DNA of 59,550 nucleotides, taken from Flavobacteriaceae bacterium. GTDB taxonomy: Bacteria > Bacteroidota > Bacteroidia > Flavobacteriales > Flavobacteriaceae. This document shows positions 45,476 through 53,481 of the stretch, piece after piece. Below the pieces are notes generated by a model. It was not told the DNA's origin and made no database searches. It was given only the letters and a program-made list of their open reading frames with translations. The stretch's first letter is position 1. Every line of letters begins with the position of its first letter. The position numbers were made by a program, and so were the translations under genes. The stretch lies in the NCBI GenBank assembly GCA_947463515.1, contig CANHRI010000010.1, positions 1 to 59,550 on the forward strand, in the 5' to 3' direction.

Positions 45476-45544
45476 TCTTTTTTGGTTTATTTCATTAGCA
45501 AAAAATGATTTTTTTTGTGGCCTAACTTTTGTAGTTTTTAGTTC

Positions 45545-46195
45545 ATGAAAAAAAAGATTTTACTTATAATTTGCAGTTTGCTATTAATTACTTGTCACTC
45601 CAAACCAGAACCGATTTACGTGGGTATTCAATGTTATCATGGTTTCCCCATTAATTTATGTGATTCCATTCGGAAAACAGTAGAGGATTATTATGGCGTA
45701 AAAACCGTTTTACTCCCTCAGATTGACTTGTCCTCTTCAGCATTAAGTTTAAAAAAATCACCTGTATAAAGCACAAGAATTGATCAAATTCCAGTTTGAA
45801 AATCGCCCAGACACTTTGGATTACATCCTCGGCTTGACCTCAAAAGACATTTGTATCACGAAGCGCGATGAAAAAGGCCGTATTGTAAAGCCGGAGTGGA
45901 AATATACTGATTTTGGCATTAAGGGTTGGCTTATCGACCTGGCAAATCAGCCATTGTTTCAACATTTCGTCTTAAACATTCGAATTCAAACGTTGTGCTC
46001 GAAAGATCCAAAAAAGTGGCTATTCACGAATTTGGTCATAACTTAGGAATACCCCATTGTCCTAATACCCATTGTGTGATGACCTCGGCCAAAGAAAAAA
46101 TAAGTACCATCGATAAAGAATCCTTATTTTTATGTAGGGATTGTAAAAACCTAATCCATTTAAAAAGTAAAAGCCTGAATCACTTCAGGCTATAA
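45545..46195 (+). pseudogene. Archaemetzincin-like zinc peptidase gene broken by two frameshifts
   Basis: Lipoprotein signal MKKKILLIICSLLLITC (Cys17). Frame 1 ends at SLKKSPV; shifting one base in the A7 run (45751-45757) continues YKAQELIKFQFENRPDTLDY; a second shift near 45926 (GGTTGG, probably one T lost) restores frame 1 with AYRPGKSAIVSTFRLK. The zinc motif HEFGHNLGIPHC with PNTHCVM is intact and is the HExxHxxGxxHC...C-M signature of archaemetzincins (M54). Without the two shifts a ~215-residue lipoprotein results. Both breaks lie in or near short repeats, so sequencing error is possible. Confidence 0.75.
46160..46191 (-). terminator. Terminator hairpin for the aromatic operon
   Basis: Perfect stem AGCCTGAA / TTCAGGCT with loop TCAC (46172-46191). 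The T-rich tail TTTTACTTTTT lies on the minus-strand side, so it ends the operon that finishes at 46206. It overlaps the last codons of the archaemetzincin remnant. Confidence 0.75.
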
Positions 46196-46205
46196 TCCAT
46201 AATTA

Positions 46206-46958
46206 TTAATAATTACCACTCAACAATTCTCCACCAATGGTCGACTTCGCTTCAATGCCTAATTTCTTCATCATTTCATATGTCGTACAAACCGCTGCCG
46301 AAGTAACCGGGATTTCACATTCAGCTTGCATTTGATCAATCGCTTCCAAGGATGGCATTTGCACACAAGCCGAAGCCACCAAAACGTCTACGTCAGTCAA
46401 GTCCAGTTGCTTATAAATTTCTAATAAATTCAACGGATTTTGTGCTGCTACTTCTAAATTGTCGGGAATTTCCAAAGCTATACTCTCTTTTACTTTAATG
46501 CCTTGGTGTTCAATGTAATCGACTACTTTATCTGTAAGTGGTCGCATGTAAGGTGTGATGATTGAAATTTGTTTGGCGCCCAAAACCTTTAATCCATTAA
46601 TCAACGCCCCTGCCGATGTGACAATCGGAGTAGGGAAGCCGTTGGCAATTGTTTCTTGGTGTAAGTTCACTTCGGATACACAATGATAACCGCGTCCCAT
46701 ACTCATAATGGCCACCAAACAGGCATAGCCCATCACATCGACATGCGCATCCGAAAGTTCGATGGCGCATTTTAAACTCATCGCATCCATGGCTGCGAGT
46801 TCTTCTTGAGTGACTTTTTTCATGCGCATTCGACTACTATGAAAGGTAAAACGTTCGGGTAAAACGGTTTCCCGCGCTCTAAAAATCGCTGGAATTTCGG
46901 TTTCCATCGTCACATTCGACGACGGTACAATTTGTCCAATTCTATATTTTTTTGTCAT
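46206..46958 (-). CDS. Maleate cis-trans isomerase, Asp/Glu racemase superfamily
   Basis: 250 residues from MTKKYRIGQIVPSSN (the frame opens 5 codons earlier). The two catalytic cysteines of the family lie in MGYACLVAIMS and LVASACVQMPS; IGQIVPSSNVTMETEIP at the start is typical of maleate isomerase and arylmalonate decarboxylase relatives. Converts maleate to fumarate. As last gene of the nine-gene operon, it would turn ring-cleavage product into a TCA intermediate. Confidence 0.85.
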   Translation of the reverse strand: MTKKYRIGQIVPSSNVTMETEIPAIFRARETVLPERFTFHSSRMRMKKVTQEELAAMDAMSLKCAIELSDAHVDVMGYACLVAIMSMGRGYHCVSEVNLHQETIANGFPTPIVTSAGALINGLKVLGAKQISIITPYMRPLTDKVVDYIEHQGIKVKESIALEIPDNLEVAAQNPLNLLEIYKQLDLTDVDVLVASACVQMPSLEAIDQMQAECEIPVTSAAVCTTYEMMKKLGIEAKSTIGGELLSGNY

Positions 46959-47018
46959 AATTTTATTCTTCAATGGTTTACTAATTACTGCCTACTGAAC
47001 ACTGCCCACTGATCTCTG

Positions 47019-47092
47019 AATGGGGCAATACCTTCGGCCCGGGCTCTTCGCGGTACGCGGTACCTTGCTTCGATCCCTATTGCAATCCCTGC
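47019..47092 (-). other. GC-rich structured intergenic element in the aromatic operon
   Basis: An abrupt GC-rich patch containing GGCCCGGGC, the direct repeat GCGGTACGCGGTACC, and GCAATA / TATTGC arms flanking it. It lies between the FAH and isomerase genes, preceded (46978-47018) by a degenerate ACTGCCTACTGAACACTGCCC repeat. It resembles repeated structured spacers of flavobacterial genomes but I cannot name it. Confidence 0.4.
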
Positions 47093-48001
47093 TTAAATCT
47101 CTTTCACGGTATTAATGATCGTCCCGATTCCTTCCACGGTTGCTTCCATCACATCACCATCATACAACCATTCTTGAGGATTGCGTCCAGCTCCCACACC
47201 AGCAGGTGTTCCTGTAGCTATAATGTCGCCGGGCTCAAGGGTAAAAACGGTACTTAAGTCCTCAATCAAATCATTAATATTGAACAACATGAATTTAGTA
47301 TTAGAACGTTGTTTTTCAATACCATTTACTTTCAGACTAAGGTTTAAATTATGTGGATTCTCGATTTCGTCTCTGGTCACCAAATAGGGTCCCATCGGGG
47401 CAAAGGTGTCTTGTCCTTTGGATACGATCCATTGTCCTTCACGACGGCAATCCCGAGCTGAAATATCATTAATGACCGAATATCCAAAGACATAATCCAT
47501 CGCTTCTGCTTTGGGAACATATTTTCCTGTTTTACCGATGACAACTGCCAATTCCACTTCCCAGTCCAACTGTGAGGTTAGCTTTGTATTTTTAATTACT
47601 TCGGTTTTCGTTGCCGTTACTGTTGTTGGTGGTTTGGAGAAAATAATAGGCTTTTGAGGAAGTTTGCCTGATGTGTCCAACGTGCGTGCACTTTCCGCTA
47701 CATGTTCGGTATAATTTAACCCAATTCCAATAATATTTTTTCGAGGTCTCGGAATGGGAGCGAGTAAAGAAACCGATGCTAAAGGAACTCCAATTTTTGT
47801 GATATATTCCTCTGGGGTATCGGCAATTAAATCGTTGATTTCGTCGATTATTCCAATCCCCATGTCAATCAAGTCGTGCATATCATCGGGTAAAGGAAAA
47901 TTGGCCACTTCTCCAAAATCCTCCATATCAATGACTAAATCGTTAAATAGAAATCCCAAACGGGCTTCTTCATTTTGATAGGTGTACGTAACTAATTTCA
48001 T
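47093..48001 (-). CDS. Fumarylacetoacetate hydrolase-family enzyme, probable maleylpyruvate hydrolase
   Basis: 302 residues. FAH fold: NIIGIGLNYTEHVAES, KPPTTVT, QLDWEVELAVVIGKTG with metal glutamates, YSVINDISARDCR, and LEPGDIIATGTPAGVG. Cleaves the C-C bond of a 2,4-diketo acid with metal help. By position between gentisate dioxygenase and maleate isomerase, it should split maleylpyruvate (or its amide analogue) into pyruvate and maleate. Fumarylpyruvate is the alternative substrate, but no isomerase for making it is present. Confidence 0.85.
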   Translation of the reverse strand: MKLVTYTYQNEEARLGFLFNDLVIDMEDFGEVANFPLPDDMHDLIDMGIGIIDEINDLIADTPEEYITKIGVPLASVSLLAPIPRPRKNIIGIGLNYTEHVAESARTLDTSGKLPQKPIIFSKPPTTVTATKTEVIKNTKLTSQLDWEVELAVVIGKTGKYVPKAEAMDYVFGYSVINDISARDCRREGQWIVSKGQDTFAPMGPYLVTRDEIENPHNLNLSLKVNGIEKQRSNTKFMLFNINDLIEDLSTVFTLEPGDIIATGTPAGVGAGRNPQEWLYDGDVMEATVEGIGTIINTVKEI

Positions 48002-48007
48002 TTTGTT

Positions 48008-49183
48008 TTATTTTTTTATGATAACCGTTTCACCGGCGTTGTTTTTTATTTCTATTTCTAATGAAGATTGTGTTGTTAAGTACTCTTTTAATGCAACTAC
48101 TTCACAAATTTGGAGGGTTTCTAAGATATAATTGTCTATACGGACTATAGGATTCCCAAACTGAATTTTTGACATAAGTGCTTCTTCCCAAATAATTCCG
48201 ACAACTAACTTTTGATCGATTAAAGTGGGGGTGAAGCGGGGTGGTTTTTCTGTAAATGTATGTTGTGCCTGAGCCTCGTAATACCATTTTTTCTTATGAA
48301 AATCTAACGTTACTTTTCCCAACTTGAACGCGTCAAGTCCGATACGTGAGTTGTCATCGTCTGTCGTTTCGGTAATTATATTGGTAAAAGTTGTTCCGTT
48401 GATTTTCATTTTTTGAACCTGAACCAAACGATGGGGGCTTGGCTCCAATTTTTCAAACAGTCCTAGCGAAACCACGCCGGTTGATTCCCCAAGCGTTTTT
48501 ATGACTTCTCCTTTTTTGAAATCCGCGTACACTCGATTTGATAAATCGTAAAAACCATCCATTCCCGTATCGAGTAAGGCAAATTCACTCCCTTCATTAC
48601 AGCCTTCACTTTGATGTTCCAAAGCGACATACGGTGCCAATTGTTGACCAACTAATTGCATAGCAAAGCCTTTTGTTGGCGGTGAAAACGACTTGACCGT
48701 ATGCGATATTCGTAGCTTTTTGGCAGCATAATCTACTTGCAATACTGCATTTTTAAAAAAGTTGCTACCCACAAAGCCATCCAAACGGTAACATTTTAAT
48801 ACCGGATGATTATCTAAATCTACCACAATAGCTACTCCATTCTCAAATTGTAATGACCCCAGACGCATTTCTGGCAAGGGAACCATTTCCATGTTCTGGG
48901 TTTTGTTATTGGCATCCACCACATTAATATCCTTCTTTGTAGTTGGGTTGATTGTATATGCTACACGTTTGGAAATAATATTGGGAGCTCCTGTGTCGAG
49001 TAAAAACCGATACGATTGACCATTTATGTTTACAGGAACTACAATTTTTCCATGCTCTAATTCAAAGCTTATTTCTTCTACAAACTCTTTTTGAGATATC
49101 TTTCCAGCATCGAGTTTAAAATCTTGTGCCCAAATCTGCCCAATCCCCAAAAGCATACAGCCAATTACAATCCACTTTTTCAT
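48008..49183 (-). CDS. Secreted retropepsin-like aspartyl protease
   Basis: 391 residues. Signal peptide MKKWIVIGCMLLGIGQIWAQ. Two pepsin-like halves: FLLDTGAPNIISK (catalytic DTG) at ~60 and FALLDTGMDGFYDLSN at ~200, so both lobes carry a DTG. The C-terminal ~80 residues are PDZ-like (VVGIIWEEALMSKIQFGNPIVRIDN). Common flavobacterial periplasmic protein of unknown substrate. Odd placement: it splits the catabolic genes FAH and dioxygenase, with 6- and 15-base gaps. Confidence 0.8.
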   Translation of the reverse strand: MKKWIVIGCMLLGIGQIWAQDFKLDAGKISQKEFVEEISFELEHGKIVVPVNINGQSYRFLLDTGAPNIISKRVAYTINPTTKKDINVVDANNKTQNMEMVPLPEMRLGSLQFENGVAIVVDLDNHPVLKCYRLDGFVGSNFFKNAVLQVDYAAKKLRISHTVKSFSPPTKGFAMQLVGQQLAPYVALEHQSEGCNEGSEFALLDTGMDGFYDLSNRVYADFKKGEVIKTLGESTGVVSLGLFEKLEPSPHRLVQVQKMKINGTTFTNIITETTDDDNSRIGLDAFKLGKVTLDFHKKKWYYEAQAQHTFTEKPPRFTPTLIDQKLVVGIIWEEALMSKIQFGNPIVRIDNYILETLQICEVVALKEYLTTQSSLEIEIKNNAGETVIIKK

Positions 49184-49198
49184 GTGCTTTTTTTTGAA

Positions 49199-50311
49199 TT
49201 AGAAAATGATTTGATGTCCATTATTTTCGGTAAATATACGATCTTGATACAAGCCTAATCCTTCAATAATGGGCAAATCATTAAAGTGAAACAAGCAAGC
49301 CTCTTCGGTTTCGGAAGCATTGTGATGTTCGTGCCATGCCCAAGAAGGTACACAGAAAATGTCGCGTTCTTTCCAGTCGTAACGTTTTCCATTGATAATG
49401 GAATAGCCACTTCCTTTCGCGCATTGGTACACAAACGATCCCGTATGTTTATGTGCTTTTCCTTTAAATCCTTTGGGGAACAATTGCATCGAAGCACTCA
49501 TGGTTTGCATGACATGTCCCCCCGTTATTGGATTACTATATCGCATGTGTATCCCATCAAACGGATCGATAGGATTCACGTCCAAAGCTTCTAATAAAGC
49601 GGGATAAACTTTGCTCCATGAATATTTGAAAAGGGGAGAATACGGCTTATCCCATTGTATATCAGCAGGAATGAGTCCGACACCACTGTAGGTTTTCGGG
49701 GAATAATTTAAGGGCACTTTCAATGGTTGTTTACCATCATACACCGCATAATCATTGGCTTCTAAAGCATTCACTAACGGAATATCCAAACCGTCTTGCC
49801 AAATACAGGTTTGCCCGTCGGCTTCTACGCCATGCTCGTGCCAAGTGGAGTTGGGGGTAATCACAAAATCGTTGACTTCTAGCATGATTTTATTGCCGTC
49901 TACTACGGTGTAGCCTTTGCTGCCTTCCATGATAAAACGCAGTGCAGAAGCGCGATGACGGTGTGCCGATGTCGATTCTCCGGGGCGGGTAACCTGAATT
50001 CCAGTGTATAACCAACCCACAGCTGCTGAAACGTTTTTGCGTTTGTCGTTTACCAAGTATACTACGCGACGTCCCGCTTGTTCGGGTGTCACAAGTTCAC
50101 TCGATTTGAGCACCAGTGAACGTAAATCGTCGTATTTCCAGAGCATGGGAACGGAGTTTGGACGCGGCTCCCAGGGTTCGATATCGTTGGCAACGGTCCA
50201 CAAAGCACCGGCGCCTAAGGTTTCTAATTCTTTATAATACGCTTCGAGTTCGGGAGTATCATTGACGCGTGCTCTACCGAATACATCATCGGAATAGTGT
50301 TGCTCTTCCAT
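49199..50311 (-). CDS. Gentisate 1,2-dioxygenase-type bicupin ring-cleavage enzyme
   Basis: 370 residues, normal for gentisate dioxygenase. Bicupin: first cupin metal ligands His117 and His119 in SAHRHRASALRFIMEG and His158 in STWHEHG; second cupin has KAHKHTGSFVYQC and SWAWHEHH. Fe(II) extradiol-type cleavage between C1 and C2 of gentisate gives maleylpyruvate. Homologues act on 5-nitrosalicylate, 1-hydroxy-2-naphthoate and 5-hydroxyanthranilate, so the exact substrate is open. No signal peptide. Confidence 0.87.
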   Translation of the reverse strand: MEEQHYSDDVFGRARVNDTPELEAYYKELETLGAGALWTVANDIEPWEPRPNSVPMLWKYDDLRSLVLKSSELVTPEQAGRRVVYLVNDKRKNVSAAVGWLYTGIQVTRPGESTSAHRHRASALRFIMEGSKGYTVVDGNKIMLEVNDFVITPNSTWHEHGVEADGQTCIWQDGLDIPLVNALEANDYAVYDGKQPLKVPLNYSPKTYSGVGLIPADIQWDKPYSPLFKYSWSKVYPALLEALDVNPIDPFDGIHMRYSNPITGGHVMQTMSASMQLFPKGFKGKAHKHTGSFVYQCAKGSGYSIINGKRYDWKERDIFCVPSWAWHEHHNASETEEACLFHFNDLPIIEGLGLYQDRIFTENNGHQIIF

Positions 50312-50326
50312 GGGTTTTTATTTTGG

Positions 50327-50359
50327 AGACCTAACAGGTTTTTAAAACCTGTTAGGTCT
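50327..50359. repeat. 33-base perfect palindrome of a common Bacteroidetes type
   Basis: Arms of 16 bases around a single T: it begins AGACCTAACAGGTTTT and ends with the exact reverse complement. It lies between the dioxygenase and nitrilase genes. Sequences with this AGACCTAACAGG motif recur in flavobacterial spacers. It could form a stable mRNA hairpin inside the operon. Confidence 0.7.
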
Positions 50360-50371
50360 GTATTATTAAAA

Positions 50372-51343
50372 TTATTCATTTTCGTTCCCATCCACAAAAG
50401 TAATCTTTCGAGTGGGAGCAACATTCACGCGCAAATCAAAAATATCAAAGCGGTTGTAATGTCCTAAGATATCATGCATTTGTTTGGGCTGGATGCATTT
50501 CGCCAAATCAATTTCGGCATAAACAATGCCTTCGTCGTCAATTAAAGGTGTGCCGATTACTGCACCATTGGGTCCGATGAATCCGGAAAAGGCCGAACTT
50601 TTGCGATCCAACAAAGCATCGATATTAGGCACATCCACTCGTAATGCATCTTTGATTTCTTGGGATATGGTCGAACAAGAAACAATGGTGAATAATTTTC
50701 CTTCGAAGGAATGGGCAGCAGCCCGGATTTTTATCGCTTCTGCCATATCGTAATCGGGTGGGGCAACGGGAAGCGAAATGTAATTGGCAATGTGCACCAA
50801 TTCGCCTTGTGATAATAAGGTAAAACGCGCCAAGGTATTGGTGTTTTCTCCACAGGCGAGTGTGCCTAGCGGCCCCACTTCGGTATCGTATACTTTTAAT
50901 GACGAACCATCCCCCGAAGTCCAGGTTAATTTTTCTGCCCACGTAGGGACTAATTTTCGGTGTTTCCCAATGATTTCTCCTTGGTTATTGATGATTAAGT
51001 TGGTGTTGTAAATTTCGCCAAAACTTGTGCCGCGTTCATTGATGCCGATGACGATATGCATATTATAGTCGCGTGCCGCTTGATACAACGGTTGCATTTC
51101 AGCATCATTAACCGCAACCGAATTACGGTATAGTTGTTCGTACCAAACGCTGCCTTGTACAGGCGTCATTACCCAATTCCAATAGGGATAGCCGGCAATA
51201 AAAACTTCCGGAAACGCAATCAACGTTGCGCCATTGTCATGTGCCTCTTTGATAAAATGAATAGCCTTTTCTACCGTTGCTGGAACGTTGAGGAAAACGG
51301 GAGATGTTTGGACTGTAGCGGCTTTAAATTTTTTAAAATCCAT
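50372..51343 (-). CDS. Nitrilase-superfamily carbon-nitrogen hydrolase
   Basis: 323 residues. Catalytic triad Glu46 (FPEVF), Lys130 (KHRKLVPTW) and Cys164 (LACGENTN). The ACGENTN..ARF context belongs to the true-nitrilase branch (aryl- or arylaceto-nitrilases), though amidase activity is common in the superfamily. It sits inside the aromatic operon between thioesterase and dioxygenase. Either it supplies an aromatic acid from a nitrile, or it removes ammonia from an amide made when an amino-substituted ring is cleaved. Confidence 0.82.
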   Translation of the reverse strand: MDFKKFKAATVQTSPVFLNVPATVEKAIHFIKEAHDNGATLIAFPEVFIAGYPYWNWVMTPVQGSVWYEQLYRNSVAVNDAEMQPLYQAARDYNMHIVIGINERGTSFGEIYNTNLIINNQGEIIGKHRKLVPTWAEKLTWTSGDGSSLKVYDTEVGPLGTLACGENTNTLARFTLLSQGELVHIANYISLPVAPPDYDMAEAIKIRAAAHSFEGKLFTIVSCSTISQEIKDALRVDVPNIDALLDRKSSAFSGFIGPNGAVIGTPLIDDEGIVYAEIDLAKCIQPKQMHDILGHYNRFDIFDLRVNVAPTRKITFVDGNENE

Positions 51344-51348
51344 AGTTC

Positions 51349-51768
51349 TTATTGCAAATAGTGTTCAATTTTTGACATCATGGTCGGGTTAAAAGCCTCT
51401 GCGCTGATGCTGTTCCGATCTTCAGCGATTTTCACATTCACTAAGGTTACTTCACCTTCGAGCACCGTTTTTTGTTGGGCGTTTTCAAATTTAAAACCAC
51501 ATAGCATGGACGAATTGCGCAATTCTTTGACCCATAAGTGCTTGGTGATGGTTTCTCCGAGGCGCGCCGGACTCTTGAATTGTACTTTTAAGTCGACCGT
51601 CGGTATGCCATTGGTTTCATGCATCAAATGAAAAGGGCGATCGAGTGCTTCTTCAAACCAATCTTCAACAAGAGCATTGAGCATTTCGAGAAATCGGGGA
51701 TAAAAAACAATCCCAGCGTAGTCGATATGTTGGAAACGAATTTTTTCTTCTTTAGTAAAATAGTTCAT
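51349..51768 (-). CDS. Hotdog-fold acyl-CoA thioesterase
   Basis: 139 residues from MNYFTKEEKIRF (ATG 51768; the frame opens at 51801). FQHIDYAGIVFYPRFLEMLNALVEDWFEEAL is 4-hydroxybenzoyl-CoA-thioesterase-like, with the catalytic Asp in IDYAGI. In this operon it would release gentisate (or 5-hydroxyanthranilate) from its CoA ester after ring hydroxylation. Ends 5 bases before the nitrilase gene starts. Confidence 0.85.
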   Translation of the reverse strand: MNYFTKEEKIRFQHIDYAGIVFYPRFLEMLNALVEDWFEEALDRPFHLMHETNGIPTVDLKVQFKSPARLGETITKHLWVKELRNSSMLCGFKFENAQQKTVLEGEVTLVNVKIAEDRNSISAEAFNPTMMSKIEHYLQ

Positions 51769-51780
51769 GAGTACGTGTTT

Positions 51781-51850
51781 TAGCCCTGATTGAAGCGGCA
51801 TCCTCCCGACGTTAGGAGGGAGATACAGCGGAAAGCAGGAAATAGCTCCA
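51781..51850. ncRNA. Candidate conserved flavobacterial structured element
   Basis: Begins TAGCCCTGATTGAAGCGGC and ends GCGGAAAGCAGGAAATAGCT on the plus strand, with an inner hairpin CCTCC / GGAGG. I recognise the paired GAAGCGGCATCC ... GCGGAAAGCAGG words as a recurrent structured spacer of flavobacterial genomes. It may be related to the Flavo-1 RNA motif, but I cannot verify that. It lies between the ligase and thioesterase genes of the operon. Confidence 0.45.
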
Positions 51851-51876
51851 AAAAATAAAAGCTTTTCAAATATACA

Positions 51877-53475
51877 TTAATCTTGATTTTTAAGTTTGAA
51901 ACGTTGAATTTTTCCCGTTTCCGTTTTAGGCAATTCTTCCACAAAATGGATCACGCGTGGATATTTATAGGGAGCGGCTACTTCTTTGAACCAGTGCTGA
52001 ATACGGTTTTTCAATACATCGGATGCTTTAGCTGAATCTTTCAATACAATATAAGCACAAACCAACATCCCGCGTTCGTCATCGGGGAGTCCGACCACCG
52101 CACATTCCGCAACGTCTTCATGTCCGATCAACACACTTTCAACTTCAATAGCTGCAATATTGTAACCTGAGGAAATGATCATGTCGTCGCCACGCGCAAC
52201 AAACCAATAATAGCCGTCTTCGTCTTTTCTGAAAACATCGCCGGTAAGGTTCCATCCGTATTGCACGTATTCGGCTTGTTTCTCGGGACGATTGAGGTAT
52301 TTGCACCCTGTGATGCCGCGAACAGCCAAACGACCGGGTGAACCATCTGTGATTTCGCTTCCAGACGTATCTATAATCTTGGCTTCATAACCGGTTATAG
52401 GTAATCCTGTTGCCCCGGGTTTCATATTGGTATCATTGGACGAAATGAAAATATGCAACATTTCGGTGGCCCCAATCCCGTCAATAATTTTGAGTCCGGT
52501 CACATCAAACCAGTCTTGCCAAACCTTTAAGGGAAGTGTTTCTCCTGCAGATACACATTTGCGCAAACTCGAAATATTGTAATCGCGGACTTTAGTTGTA
52601 ATGACTCGCCAAGCGGTAGGCGCTGTAAAACAAATGGTGATTTTATGGTCTTGAATCGCTTGCAAAAGCAGATCTGGACTTGGTTTTTCAATTAAAAACG
52701 TCGAAGCTCCATAATAGAGGGGGAACAGTACCAATCCGCCGAGACCAAAGGTAAATCCGATGGGCGGACTTCCAATAAAAACATCATCAGAGGTAGGTTG
52801 GAGCGAATACGCGGGAAAGGCTTCACAAATATTGAGAATATCTTTGTGGTAATGCGCCGTCATTTTGGGTAAGCCCGTCGTTCCCGAAGTAAACCCGATT
52901 AACGCTACACTTTCGGAATGGGTGTGGTAATTGTCAAACTGGGGTTCATATTTGGCCATCAATGCTTCCAATTGGCCGTTTCCAAAATAGCACTCTGATT
53001 GCAAACGGTCACTTTTCACCAAATGCATTTCTTCTTCTAGGTCAGCGGCACAAAAAGCATGCGATATTTCGGCACATTCAATAATCGTGGTGAGTTCTTT
53101 GGAACGCAACAAGGGCATAGTGGCCACGACCACACCGCCGGCTTTGAGAATGGCGAACCAACAAGCCACCATCATGGGAGAATTGGCGGAACGAATCAAC
53201 ACCCGATTTCCGGATTGGAGTCCCAGATCCTGCACCAACACCTGTGCAATCTGATTGCTCTTTTCGAACAAATCTTGATAGGTCCAAGTGGTTTCAAATG
53301 TATGTAAACAAGGCTGATTACCGCGGCCCTCTCGAATGTGTTGATCCAACAAACGATCAACACAGTTCAACATTTCAGGACGCTGAAATTGAGACAAATC
53401 CAGAAAGGAATAGCCTGGTTGAGCCGAAAGTTCGGGCAAATGATCATGAGCAAACGTATCGGTGTAGTGTTTCAT
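51877..53475 (-). CDS. Aryl-CoA ligase (benzoate / 2-aminobenzoate-CoA ligase family)
   Basis: 532 residues. ANL adenylate-forming enzyme: IGFTSGTTGLPKMTAHYHKD (P-loop), IGSPPIGFTFGLGG, DGIGATEMLHIFIS (typical of benzoate- and 2-aminobenzoate-CoA ligases), LTGDVFRKDEDGYYWFVARGDDMI (hinge) and PKTETGKIQRFKL with the catalytic lysine. Activates an aromatic carboxylate, by context salicylate or anthranilate, with ATP and CoA. It lies 6 bases downstream of the monooxygenase fusion. Confidence 0.88.
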   Translation of the reverse strand: MKHYTDTFAHDHLPELSAQPGYSFLDLSQFQRPEMLNCVDRLLDQHIREGRGNQPCLHTFETTWTYQDLFEKSNQIAQVLVQDLGLQSGNRVLIRSANSPMMVACWFAILKAGGVVVATMPLLRSKELTTIIECAEISHAFCAADLEEEMHLVKSDRLQSECYFGNGQLEALMAKYEPQFDNYHTHSESVALIGFTSGTTGLPKMTAHYHKDILNICEAFPAYSLQPTSDDVFIGSPPIGFTFGLGGLVLFPLYYGASTFLIEKPSPDLLLQAIQDHKITICFTAPTAWRVITTKVRDYNISSLRKCVSAGETLPLKVWQDWFDVTGLKIIDGIGATEMLHIFISSNDTNMKPGATGLPITGYEAKIIDTSGSEITDGSPGRLAVRGITGCKYLNRPEKQAEYVQYGWNLTGDVFRKDEDGYYWFVARGDDMIISSGYNIAAIEVESVLIGHEDVAECAVVGLPDDERGMLVCAYIVLKDSAKASDVLKNRIQHWFKEVAAPYKYPRVIHFVEELPKTETGKIQRFKLKNQD

Positions 53476-53481
53476 GACAAT

